The notes beneath the pieces are model-generated. The model made no database searches. It was not told the origin of the DNA and worked only from the letters and a program-made list of their open reading frames with translations. 64,000 nt of DNA. It comes from a bacterium. GTDB lineage: Bacteria > Electryoneota > Electryoneia > Electryoneales > Electryoneaceae. The DNA lies in assembly GCA_020444265.1 (NCBI GenBank), contig JAHLLH010000001.1:248001-312000 (forward strand), given 5' to 3'. This document shows, piece by piece, positions 10,882 through 20,900 of this stretch. The translations under genes were made by a program, and so were the position numbers. The first letter of the stretch is position 1, and each line of letters opens with the position of its first letter.

Positions 10882-13800
10882 TTATCGGATCAGCATGATC
10901 TTCTTCATTTCGACTCCGCGTCCAGATGTCTGGAAGCGGACGAAGTAGACTCCGCTGGCGTTCTGCGCTGCGTTCCACGAAATCTCGTGGTAGCCCGGCT
11001 CGTAGCGACGGTTGGTCAATTCCGCAACCTGCTGCCCGAGCACATTGTAGACTGCCAACTTCGCATTCGTGGCGTCCGCAATGTCAAACCGGACAGTTGT
11101 CTGCGCATTGAAGGGGTTCGGGTAGATCCCAGCCAGTTTTGTCTCGGTCGGAAGATCCGGGTTGCGTTCTGGGACGTCAATCTGGATTTCCTGCATGTCA
11201 GTCGCAACCGTCCAGAAACGAGCGTACGTGTAACGTACGTGACCACCCTGCACAAACTCATTATCAAGGGTGACGACTGTACGGTTCGTCGTACGCATGT
11301 CCTCGACCATCACTTCGGTATTATCAATGTCGTAGATGTACCCATTAAAGGTGCGCATCGAAAGCTGGATGTTGTCCGGCACGGCCGAGATGGTTGGCCA
11401 GTTGACTTGGACGTCCACCGGGTAGGCATCCCCGTTATCCGAGCTGCTGTAGAACCAGATTTCAGTCAGCCAGGCTTTCTGCCCGTTTTCGTCGAAGGTG
11501 TTTGAACGGAAGTCATAAGCGAGACGGTCGATCGGTTGACCTGTCTCCGCAATCTGGTTCCGGAAACGGAAGAAGATGGCTTCCTTCGCAACAGGGGCCC
11601 ACTGTATGGCGTCGAATTTGTCGTGCATGTCCGAGAGATCGTCCCCGACACCGATATAGTTGTGGTAGTCGACCTGGAGACGGTCCGTACGACGTGCAGT
11701 GAACAGAAGGCTCCAGTCCAGCACCTCGTCCAGTTCATCCATCTTCGAGAACTGGGACAACTCTTCTTCGGCTTCTTCCGGGGCAAAACGAATCCAGATG
11801 GGATCAGTTGTGTAGGTCGCGACAAAAAAGCCTTCCCACTGGTCAAGCCGCCCTGTGACTGGAAGGTAGCTGCCGTATTCCGCGCTCCAGGTGTACGCAT
11901 ACTGGTTTACCCAACCTGAATCGGCTGCTGACGCCAAGTTAATCCAATCCGATTCCTGAGGATCAGCAGTAGTCGTAAACTGCACATCCTGCCAGTCCAT
12001 CGGGAAGGACCAGGGGTTTGCCATCATGTTGACAGATGCCTGGGTCTCCGATATGGCCGATTCAAGCTGCAAGACATACGGCTCCAGCGGGAGCGTGTTC
12101 TTGTAGATGTCGAGGTAAATCTTTGGCGCGGTATTGGATGCCAGGTTGTAGACAAACCAGTAGCCGTAGCCGGGGCGAAGGGGAGGAGGATCGCCACGCT
12201 CAACGCCGTCAGCTTCCGCCTCGAGGTAGCGCAGGTAACCGGTGTAGAAGCTGCCTTCTTCCCACTCGTAGTTGTTGACAAAACGGCTGATGCGCCACTT
12301 CTGCTGGGTCGTATCCGGTGTCCAGTCGCCCGGAATGGTATTGTTCAAGTCATCACCGAAAGCGACACGTGGTTGATCCTGATAAATAGCCTGGGTAGGA
12401 TCGACCGGGGTGCCCATCATTGTGTATTTGTCTCGGATGACAATACGGCCCGGCAGGCTGCTGACTGTTCCGCCCATCGTTTCATCGCCGATGACACCTT
12501 CACCCTCGGCACCCGAGACTGCTTCACCGTCCGAGTTGAAGACAATCCCTAGTGCATCATCGACGTAGTCAGTACCCGGAAGAGTGGGTAGTTCGATAAC
12601 TGTACCACCGCCCGAACCACCGCCGGAACCGCCACCACTACCACCGCCGTTGCCACCACCGCAACCACCACAGGCACAGGTACCGCCTGAAGTACCACCG
12701 AAGTAGCCCATGTCCAGACGGCTGTTCAATTCAATGTTGACCACATCCTCAGGATTGGGGCCAAACTGCACCACTTCGACCTCGTCCGCGTCCTGTTCAT
12801 GAGAGTAGTCTGAGTAAACGCTCGGGTAGTTCGAATCATCTGCCGGGATGGCGGCATCGACGACCGGGCTTCCCTGGCGAAGGATATAAACACTTTGAGA
12901 AGGTTTGTAAAAGAGTGGTTTCTGCTTGATGTTTCCCGTACCTGCTACAGGAGAGCTGGAGCTGGTTTCCATGTTACTGTAAGCAATGTTCAGATTGTTT
13001 GTTGTGTAACTCTCCTGATTGCCAGCAGTTCCGCCGTTAGCCCAGAAGATGCTGTTGTAAACATTGACATCATTACCGCTGTAGTCGTCGTAATAGAGCG
13101 ACTGCTGGTTAGGAGCAATGTTGTTTGAGACAGTCAAGTTGACAAGGTCCGGGTTTGCTTCATCCAGAAAGACGCCGCCACCATATTGCTCCGCTTCGTT
13201 CTTGGCAATCAGCGCGTTTCGGAAGATGAAATCGTCGTCATATCCGCCAGTGTTGCGACTGTTTCGGATGTATGCGCCGCCGCCCTTACCCGCATAGCCA
13301 CTCAGCCCCAGTGCTTTGTTTTCCAAAAGAACGAGGCCAAAGAGATCAAGGCTGCCACCGGAGAAGCTGGCAAAGTTATCGATGTAAAACCCGCCACCAA
13401 CGCCACGGACTTCGTTCTGCCAGAACACAAGGTTATTCATGCTTACGTTCAGTACACTCAGCAAGGGCTTATAGAGGTTGATCCCACCGCCACGAGCTTC
13501 CGGGTCGGAATCGCTGCCAGCCGTGTTGTCATAGAGGGTACCGTTGATCAGCTCGATGTCGTTGTAGCCGAGACTTAAGCCACCACCATTTGAACCCGCA
13601 GTATTGCCCATGACGCAGAAATTGGACATGGAAACACCACCGATGCCGAAGAGCGGACCGCCGCACCACATACCACCACCGCTCGCTGCGGTGGCCGTGT
13701 TGCCATTCAGCATGATCTGGTTCAGGCTGATGTCAGCAAAGAAGATTCCCCCGATGAATATGCCACCACCGTAATACGCTGCAGTATTGCCGTTGACGGT

Positions 13801-14613
13801 GACAGAATCCATCGTCACTTCACCGCCAATACTTGCGATGGCAATACCACCTCCAGAACCGCGTTCCGAAGAGCAGTTTTCAATCAGAACGTTTGTCAGG
13901 CTGACATTCACACCACCTTTGATGCAGATGGCACCACCATCGTCACGTGCATTGTTGTTACGGAAAGTGGAATTCGCGATCGTAATGTCCCCGTCGCAAG
14001 CAGGCACATAGAGTGCCCCGCCATCCCACCAGGTGTCCGCACCTTCAATGGTTGTATTGGTAATTTCGATCTGAGCGTAGCCACGATTCATATAGATCGC
14101 CGAGTGGCCACGATTGCCATGCAGGCCAACGAAACCGTCCATCAGGCAGTTATCAACGCGAAGCCTGTGCGTGAAGTTGTGCCCCTGGATTACACCTTCG
14201 AAGCCGGTGAAGTGGATACCTTCGAATTCCATCCCGCCAAAGCTGTTTCCCTGGTTGGAATAGATGAAGTAGTAGTTGTCCCGGGGGCCCAACCCTTCGC
14301 CATCAATGTGGGTCACATCAGGTCCTTCACCGATCAAACGGAAGTAGCCCATGTTGCGTCGCGCATGGATCGGAAAATCATCTCCGTTAGACGGAGCATA
14401 CGTTCCCGCAGCGAGGTAAATGTCGGCAGGAGCATTTTGGTTGCAACCGACACTTCTCATCTGGCTAAACGCGTAGTCGAGGGTGCGCCAGGCGGTTTGC
14501 GGCGTTAAGCCGTTGTTGTCATCGCTGCCGTCAGGGGAGAGATAACGCTCGATAGCGAACGCAGGGGATAGCAGGAGACCAACCGCGAACAAAGCCAATA
14601 CAATTTTCTTCAT
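10882..14613 (-). CDS. large secreted beta-helix protein with Gly/Ser linker and T9SS-type sorting tail
   Basis: MKKIVLALFAVGLLLSPAFA signal peptide; many GGGI/GGG...N.A beta-helix turns; C-terminus YPNPFNAQTTVRFDI...ASGVYFVRFQTSGRGVEMKKIMLIR; start moved to 14613. Confidence 0.8.
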   Translation of the reverse strand: MKKIVLALFAVGLLLSPAFAIERYLSPDGSDDNNGLTPQTAWRTLDYAFSQMRSVGCNQNAPADIYLAAGTYAPSNGDDFPIHARRNMGYFRLIGEGPDVTHIDGEGLGPRDNYYFIYSNQGNSFGGMEFEGIHFTGFEGVIQGHNFTHRLRVDNCLMDGFVGLHGNRGHSAIYMNRGYAQIEITNTTIEGADTWWDGGALYVPACDGDITIANSTFRNNNARDDGGAICIKGGVNVSLTNVLIENCSSERGSGGGIAIASIGGEVTMDSVTVNGNTAAYYGGGIFIGGIFFADISLNQIMLNGNTATAASGGGMWCGGPLFGIGGVSMSNFCVMGNTAGSNGGGLSLGYNDIELINGTLYDNTAGSDSDPEARGGGINLYKPLLSVLNVSMNNLVFWQNEVRGVGGGFYIDNFASFSGGSLDLFGLVLLENKALGLSGYAGKGGGAYIRNSRNTGGYDDDFIFRNALIAKNEAEQYGGGVFLDEANPDLVNLTVSNNIAPNQQSLYYDDYSGNDVNVYNSIFWANGGTAGNQESYTTNNLNIAYSNMETSSSSPVAGTGNIKQKPLFYKPSQSVYILRQGSPVVDAAIPADDSNYPSVYSDYSHEQDADEVEVVQFGPNPEDVVNIELNSRLDMGYFGGTSGGTCACGGCGGGNGGGSGGGSGGGSGGGTVIELPTLPGTDYVDDALGIVFNSDGEAVSGAEGEGVIGDETMGGTVSSLPGRIVIRDKYTMMGTPVDPTQAIYQDQPRVAFGDDLNNTIPGDWTPDTTQQKWRISRFVNNYEWEEGSFYTGYLRYLEAEADGVERGDPPPLRPGYGYWFVYNLASNTAPKIYLDIYKNTLPLEPYVLQLESAISETQASVNMMANPWSFPMDWQDVQFTTTADPQESDWINLASAADSGWVNQYAYTWSAEYGSYLPVTGRLDQWEGFFVATYTTDPIWIRFAPEEAEEELSQFSKMDELDEVLDWSLLFTARRTDRLQVDYHNYIGVGDDLSDMHDKFDAIQWAPVAKEAIFFRFRNQIAETGQPIDRLAYDFRSNTFDENGQKAWLTEIWFYSSSDNGDAYPVDVQVNWPTISAVPDNIQLSMRTFNGYIYDIDNTEVMVEDMRTTNRTVVTLDNEFVQGGHVRYTYARFWTVATDMQEIQIDVPERNPDLPTETKLAGIYPNPFNAQTTVRFDIADATNAKLAVYNVLGQQVAELTNRRYEPGYHEISWNAAQNASGVYFVRFQTSGRGVEMKKIMLIR

Positions 14614-14958
14614 GGTACCAATCCTCTTCCACACGAAAGGAAAACCAGATGAAACCCAAAAACACCAAAATATAATATTCAGTCTGTGCTGCAAGGAAGC
14701 TGTGATTCGGCTCACATCTCGTGAGGCATCCCTAATTTGAAGAGAGGGCTCTCGAGTCAACGCATACTCCAACAGCTAAAAGCTACACAAATCAAAGAGC
14801 GAGCTACAATCCGGCAGGCACAATTATTCAATGTTTTTGGGGTTCAACGATTCCCAGCAAGGGTCTACATTCATCCTGTAAAACGGGTAGAATTCCGATC
14901 TGGTCGGTTTGAATTTGTGAGTTATCTGCAGAAGGTCTGGTTCTGGCTTCGGAGTGAC

Positions 14959-14987
14959 TTGACGTATCCGGGGCGGTCCCTTATCTT
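14959..14987 (+). promoter_or_regulatory. sigma70-like promoter upstream of the EF-G homologue
   Basis: ttgacg-17 nt-tatctt. Confidence 0.5.
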
Positions 14988-15048
14988 TCGCTGTCTTACT
15001 GGGAAGTAAAAAACGTAATCTTCAATAGAGTGTCAGGAGGAATCGGCT

Positions 15049-17124
15049 GTGAAGGAATACCCAGCCTCAGCAATCCGTAACATCTGCCTCATCGGTCACG
15101 GCGCCAGCGGCAAAACCAGCCTTGGCGAATCGATGCTCTTCACCATGAAGGCAATCGACCGCATGGGTACGATTGACGAAGGTACAACCCATAGCGATTA
15201 CATGAAGGACGAGATTGAACAACAGCGGTCCATTTCCGCCAGTCTGTTGACGGCAGAATTCAAGGATCACAAGTTCAATGTCCTCGACACCCCTGGGTTT
15301 AGCGATTTTATCGGTGAAGTTAAAGGTGCGCTGCATGTCAGTGACTTCGCACTGACGGTTGTCCACGGCGTTTCCGGAGTGGAAGTTGTTACTGAGCAGG
15401 TGTGGGAGTTTGCTGCGGAAGAGCAGATCCCTCGCGGCTTTTTTGTCAATCAGCTCGACAAGGAAAACGCCAATTTCGATACCGTCCTTGCCGATCTGGA
15501 AGAGACTTTTACCAATACAGTTGCCATCCAGTATGCGATCAATCCCGGCCCGGGATTTAATTCCGTACTCAACATTTTGACGATGAAGAAACTCAGCATC
15601 GTCGATGGCAAACTGCAATCCGAAGAAATTCCCGCTGATATGCAGGACAAGGCGCAGGAGCTTCGTGAAAAGCTAGTTGAACGTGCTGCCGAAGCAGACG
15701 ACGATTTGATCGAAAAATTCTTCGATGCAGGTGAGCTTTCCCAGGAAGAGATCGAGCGTGGTCTAAAGAAGGGTATCCTCGAGGGGACCCTGCACCCGGT
15801 TCTTTGCGGTGCTGCGACCCAGCGTGTCGGTGTGACCGGTATTCTGGACTTTCTCGCAACCTACGGTCCTTCCCCGGTGGACATGCCCAACGAGATCGCC
15901 AAGCACTCCAAAAGCGGTGAGGATGTTGAGCTGACGTGTGACCCGTCTGGCAAGACCGCTTTGCTCATTTACAAGACCACAACCGAAGCCCACGTTGGCG
16001 AGATGTCCTACTTCCGCGTTTATTCTGGCACGGTTCGTTCCGGCGATGAGCTGCAGAATGTGAATGAGGAAGCTGGCGAAAAAGTCAACCAGATGTACTG
16101 GGCGCTCGGCAAGCAGCGCAATTCAGTTGACCATGTTGGCCCCGGTGACATGGGGATCCTTGTCAAGCTTCGTGATACCTACACCGGCAATTCCCTGTGC
16201 GATCCATCGCAACCGATCCTCCTCGATCCGCCGAAATTCCCCGAGCCAATCATTCGCGCGGCGGTCATTTCGAAGGGATCGGGAGATGAGGACAAAATCT
16301 CCTCCGGTCTACACACCCTGCACAAAGCGGACCCGACCTTCTCAGTTGTCCATGACACCGAGCTGGGTCAGATAATTCTCTCTGGCCAGGGCGATGCTCA
16401 CCTTGCCTACATCCTCAGCCGTCTGAAAGAGCGCTATGGGGTGGAGGCGGATCTCGTCGAACCAAAGATCCCCTATCGTGAGACAATTCGTTCCAGTGCG
16501 GAAGCGGAAGGCAAGCACAAGAAGCAGTCCGGTGGCCGTGGCCAGTTTGGTGTGGCGTTCATTCGTCTCGAGCCGTTGCCTCGTGGCGAAGGGTATGAAT
16601 ATGTCGATGCCATCGTAGGTGGTTCGATTCCGCGCCAGTTCATCCCAGCTGTCGATAAGGGTATTCAGGAAACTCTGCCGAAGGGTGTCATTGCTGGCTA
16701 CCCAGTGGTCGATGTTAGAGCGACCGTTTTTGATGGCAAGTTCCACCCGGTCGATTCGGATGAATTCAGCTTCAAGATCGCGGGTTCAGTCGGATTCCGA
16801 GAGGCATTCCGGAAGTGCAAGACCACTATTCTTGAACCGATCTACGATGTTGAAGTGAAGATCCCGCAGGAATCCATGGGCGATGTCATGGGTGACATTT
16901 CCGGCCGCCGTGGCAAGGTTGCCAACATGGACAGCGAAGGAAAATGGCAGGTTATTCGGGCTAAAATTCCTTTGGCAGAGCTTTACAAATACGCCAACAC
17001 TCTACGTTCGCTCACCTCGGGACGTGGATTGTACCGCCGTAAGTTCTCGCACTACGAGGAAGTACCGGGCGACATTCAGCAGAAGCTTGTTGAGGAGTAT
17101 GAAGCCCGCAGGGCGGAAGCATAA
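15049..17124 (+). CDS. fusA: translation elongation factor G homologue
   Basis: G1 GHGASGKTS, G3 DTPGF, G4 NQLDKE, EF-G domains IV/V (GRGQFGVAFIRLEPLP, MGDVMGDISGRRGKV); GTG start. Confidence 0.9.
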   Translation: MKEYPASAIRNICLIGHGASGKTSLGESMLFTMKAIDRMGTIDEGTTHSDYMKDEIEQQRSISASLLTAEFKDHKFNVLDTPGFSDFIGEVKGALHVSDFALTVVHGVSGVEVVTEQVWEFAAEEQIPRGFFVNQLDKENANFDTVLADLEETFTNTVAIQYAINPGPGFNSVLNILTMKKLSIVDGKLQSEEIPADMQDKAQELREKLVERAAEADDDLIEKFFDAGELSQEEIERGLKKGILEGTLHPVLCGAATQRVGVTGILDFLATYGPSPVDMPNEIAKHSKSGEDVELTCDPSGKTALLIYKTTTEAHVGEMSYFRVYSGTVRSGDELQNVNEEAGEKVNQMYWALGKQRNSVDHVGPGDMGILVKLRDTYTGNSLCDPSQPILLDPPKFPEPIIRAAVISKGSGDEDKISSGLHTLHKADPTFSVVHDTELGQIILSGQGDAHLAYILSRLKERYGVEADLVEPKIPYRETIRSSAEAEGKHKKQSGGRGQFGVAFIRLEPLPRGEGYEYVDAIVGGSIPRQFIPAVDKGIQETLPKGVIAGYPVVDVRATVFDGKFHPVDSDEFSFKIAGSVGFREAFRKCKTTILEPIYDVEVKIPQESMGDVMGDISGRRGKVANMDSEGKWQVIRAKIPLAELYKYANTLRSLTSGRGLYRRKFSHYEEVPGDIQQKLVEEYEARRAEA

Positions 17125-17137
17125 GTAGCGCATGAAA

Positions 17138-17162
17138 GAGGCCGGGAGCACATCCCGGCCTC
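17138..17162 (+). terminator. terminator after the EF-G gene
   Basis: gaggccggga-gcaca-tcccggcctc followed by tgcgtttt. Confidence 0.75.
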
Positions 17163-17186
17163 TGCGTTTTACCCGGACGAGCCGAC

Positions 17187-17711
17187 GTGAGCATGGAGTC
17201 ATCTACCCCGTTTGAACGACTCTGGGCACCCTGGAGGATGCCTTGGATTCGTGAGAGTAGCGATGGTGTTTCGGAATGCTTCATTTGCGATGCGATCCAT
17301 GCGGCGCAAGAAGAAGACCGAGAACGCCTGCTCCTTTACCGGGGAGAAGAAGCGCTGATCATCATGAACCGTTATCCCTATTCGAACGGTCACATGATGG
17401 TTGCACCCCGCCGTCACCTCAGTGACCCACGCCAACTTACTCCGGCCGAATTTGCAGAAGTCGGTCTACTCACCCAATTAGGTCTGTCAGCTCTCGAAGC
17501 AGTTATGCACCCTCATGGGTTCAACATTGGTTGGAACATCGGGCGCATCTCTGGAGCAGGGCTCGAACAGCACCTTCATCAACACATTGTTCCCCGATGG
17601 AGTGGGGATACCAATTTCATGCCCGTAGTTGGTGGAACGAAAGTAATCAGCCAGGATCTGTGGGAAACGTACGACGAGTTAAAGGTAGCCTTGGAGACGT
17701 TAAAAATATGA
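17187..17711 (+). CDS. HIT-family hydrolase / AP4A phosphorylase-like protein
   Basis: NRYPYSNGHMMVAPRRH and HLHQHIVPRW (HxHxH HIT motif). Confidence 0.9.
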   Translation: MSMESSTPFERLWAPWRMPWIRESSDGVSECFICDAIHAAQEEDRERLLLYRGEEALIIMNRYPYSNGHMMVAPRRHLSDPRQLTPAEFAEVGLLTQLGLSALEAVMHPHGFNIGWNIGRISGAGLEQHLHQHIVPRWSGDTNFMPVVGGTKVISQDLWETYDELKVALETLKI

Positions 17712-17716
17712 GGCGT

Positions 17717-17742
17717 CCCACTTTACAAGTGGAGTAGCACGC
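17717..17742. repeat. hairpin tcccactttacaagtggagtagcacg, similar to 45617-45643
   Basis: ccact-ttaca-agtgg core. Confidence 0.4.
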
Positions 17743-17919
17743 CCATAGTTTCAAAGGATGCAGCAAAAGTCACCATGGACTGGCAACTGAGAGTATTTAC
17801 GATACATACGTTGCAGGATGTGCACCGGACAGTGGGTGGTTTCAAGGGAAATCACCCCCGTTTGTGCGTGCTCTTGTGCACGACAAACGGTCTGGTGCAC
17901 ACGCGTTAGGAGGAAGACC

Positions 17920-20900
17920 ATGAAGGTTTGGGGTTGGTTAGCAGTAGCTTTGCACGGGACGCTTGCGGTGGCATTTGCCGCAGCCCCGGTGAACGAGACG
18001 GTGAGCTCTTCGCCGATGTCCGTTGCCGAATTGGCGAAGGATGCCAATGGCATGTCGGTCCGACTTGAACTCAGCGCCCCGACCTGGGAAACCGTTGAGA
18101 CGGACCAGGGTCCTGTCTTCCGAGCCGGATACTCGGATGCAGGAATGATCAGCGAAGAGGGTGCGCCGGCTGTGCCGTACGCCTCCCGCTTTTTCCGTCT
18201 CCCTGCAACCGGCGGTGTGTCGGTTGAGGTAACGAATGTTGAATACGAAACGCTGTCCGATGTGGACTACGCCTTGTTCGTAGATGAGGCGGAAGTGCCC
18301 GAGTTCGGGAAAAATTCGGCTCCTGTGGATGCCTGGTTCCCTGAAAACATCGTCTCAGTAACCGAACCGGCGATCATGCGAGATTTTCGCGTGTCGATGC
18401 TCCAGACTTACCCGGTTCAGGTGAATCCAGCTCGCCGTGAAGCTCGTATTTATTCCTCCATGGATGTGGAGATGAGCTACACGCAGGAATCCGCGCCGAA
18501 CGAGCTCGAGCATTGGCCGACCAAGATCAGCGAAAACTTTGTTGACTATTACCGCGAATTCATCGATTGGGGAGAGAATGAAATCGATGATTACGTGGTC
18601 TATCGCGGTGCTGTCCAGGTTGTCACACATTCCAGCGCACTGAACACAGATTTCGCCGATTGGGTGGAGTGGAAGCGTCAGAAGGGCTGGGAGCTTGATT
18701 TCCTGACTGAAAACGATTGCAGCCTTTCCTCACCTTCCGCGATTAAGACCGAACTCCAGTCTCGCTACAACGCAGCCGAGCTAAAGTTTGATTTCGTCGT
18801 GATTGTAGGAGATGCGGCTGGTCCATATAACATCCCCGCTGCCGGTGGCAATGGTGACCGTGACTACGCTCGGCTTGTCGGTACCGACCTGCTGGTGGAT
18901 GTTGCACTTGGACGTATCAGTGTTGAATCCGAGTCGCAGCTCGTTGGATATAAAAACAAAGTCCTCTTCTACGAGAAAACCCCGTTCATGGGGGATACCT
19001 CGTGGTATCTGCGTGGCATGGTGGCAGCTGGTTCGGCCAGCTCGGGTACCTCGACTATTCTTATCGGTCGCTATGCTCGCCACCTCATGCTTCGCCTTGG
19101 ATACACTCAGGTTGACACCGCATGGTGGAACGATGGCCAGGGTTCGGTGAATCCGCGTTGTTCCGCCGCACTTAATGCGGGTGTTTCGTTCTACAACTAC
19201 CGTGGTTGGTTGGGAACAGGCCTTGGCGTCTCCGGTATCAATGCCTTGAACAACTCCTTCAAGCTTCCTTTCGTTATCGATGTGACCTGCGGAACCGGCA
19301 ACTGGGTCGGGACCAGCACTGGCTATAACGAAGCCTGGATGCGTGCCGGTACGCCGACCGTCCCGAAGGGCGGTATCGGCGCGATTGCAACTGCCACTTC
19401 AAGCACGCATACGCGTCCCAACAACGCGATTTCCGGCGGTGCGATGAATTCCGTACTCAATCTCCGGAATCCGCACATGGGGATGGCATGGTACGGTGCG
19501 CTTTCAAACCTCTACAAAAACCTCTATCCGGGTGCACCCGACTACGTCGATGATTTCACCGAGTGGAACAACTTGATGGGTGATCCGACCGTCTGGTTGT
19601 GGACTGACATCCCGCACACGATGACCCTCAGCGCTGCCTCCACCTTCCAGCTTGGCCAGAATGGCTATTCGGTCACCGTGCTGGAAGAAGGAACGCCGGT
19701 TGAAGGTGCATGGGTGACGTTGTACAAGTCCGACTCGAACGAAGAGATCATCGCCCGCTCCATCTCGGATGCAAACGGCGAGGCACATCTTGAAGCTCCC
19801 TTCCGTTTTGAGGGGGATGCTGTCCTGACGGTCACCAAGCAGAACTTCGCACCTGGCATCCTTGATGTTGATGTTGTCACGGGAGACCGTGTTGGGTACA
19901 TCTCATTCGCGATTGTGGATGATGGCAGCAATGGCACCTCCGGCAACAACAATGGTATTGCCGAAGCGGGTGAGACGGTTGGTGTTCAGTTCACAGCGAA
20001 GAACTACGGTAGCAGTGCACACAATGATGTGACTGCGACCCTCGATAGTGACGATCCGAACATCGTTTCTGTCAGTGGTACAGCCGAATTCGGGACCATC
20101 AGTGCCGGTGGCCAGGCGGTTGCCTCCTCTGTTGTCCTGATCGAAATCGATCCGACGATGAAGAACGAGTGGATCAGCACGTTTGATCTGACCTTCGAGA
20201 GCGGCGCCGCCACATGGGCAGATGAGTTTAACCTGGAGATGGCCGCACCGAAGTTCGCGCTGGTCAGCGCAAACGTGACCGGTACGCTGAATCCCGGTGA
20301 TACTGCGAATTTGAACATTACTCTCCGTAATGTTGGTGGCAGTTTGGCGGCGGAAGGTGAAGCTACACTTTACAGCCTCGATTCATACCTCGGTATTGAA
20401 TCAGCAGACGTGAATCTTGCGACCACGTCACCAAACCAGAATGTGACTGTTGGACCTTTCACTGTCCATTCTCATCCTTCAGCGTTCCGTGGTTACCCGG
20501 CTCGCTACATGGTGGTCATTGAGACCAATACCGGTCAGGCGGATACGGTTTATTCGCAGTTGACCCTTGGTTCGCGTCAGTCTTCCGATCCTGTCGGTCC
20601 GGATCGCTACGGTTACTTCGCCTTTGAAAACACGGATACGGATTACGACATCGCTCCAGACTTCGATTGGATCGAGATCAATCCGTCTGCCGCTGGGAAC
20701 GATTACAACGGTAGTCGTCTCAACTCGATTAACGACTCGACAGAAGAGGACGATGACACGCAAGTTGTCACTCTCCCGTTCGAAGTTACCTTCTATGGTG
20801 AGACCTTCACCCAGGCGACTGTCGCTGGTGACGGCTTCATCGCGATGGGCAATCAGGAGGACATGAACAACGCCCGTAACTGGACGATTCCATCGCCGCT

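Noticed and set aside
16619-16632. ggttcgattcc tRNA-like motif
   Set aside because: lies inside the EF-G coding sequence; no cloverleaf
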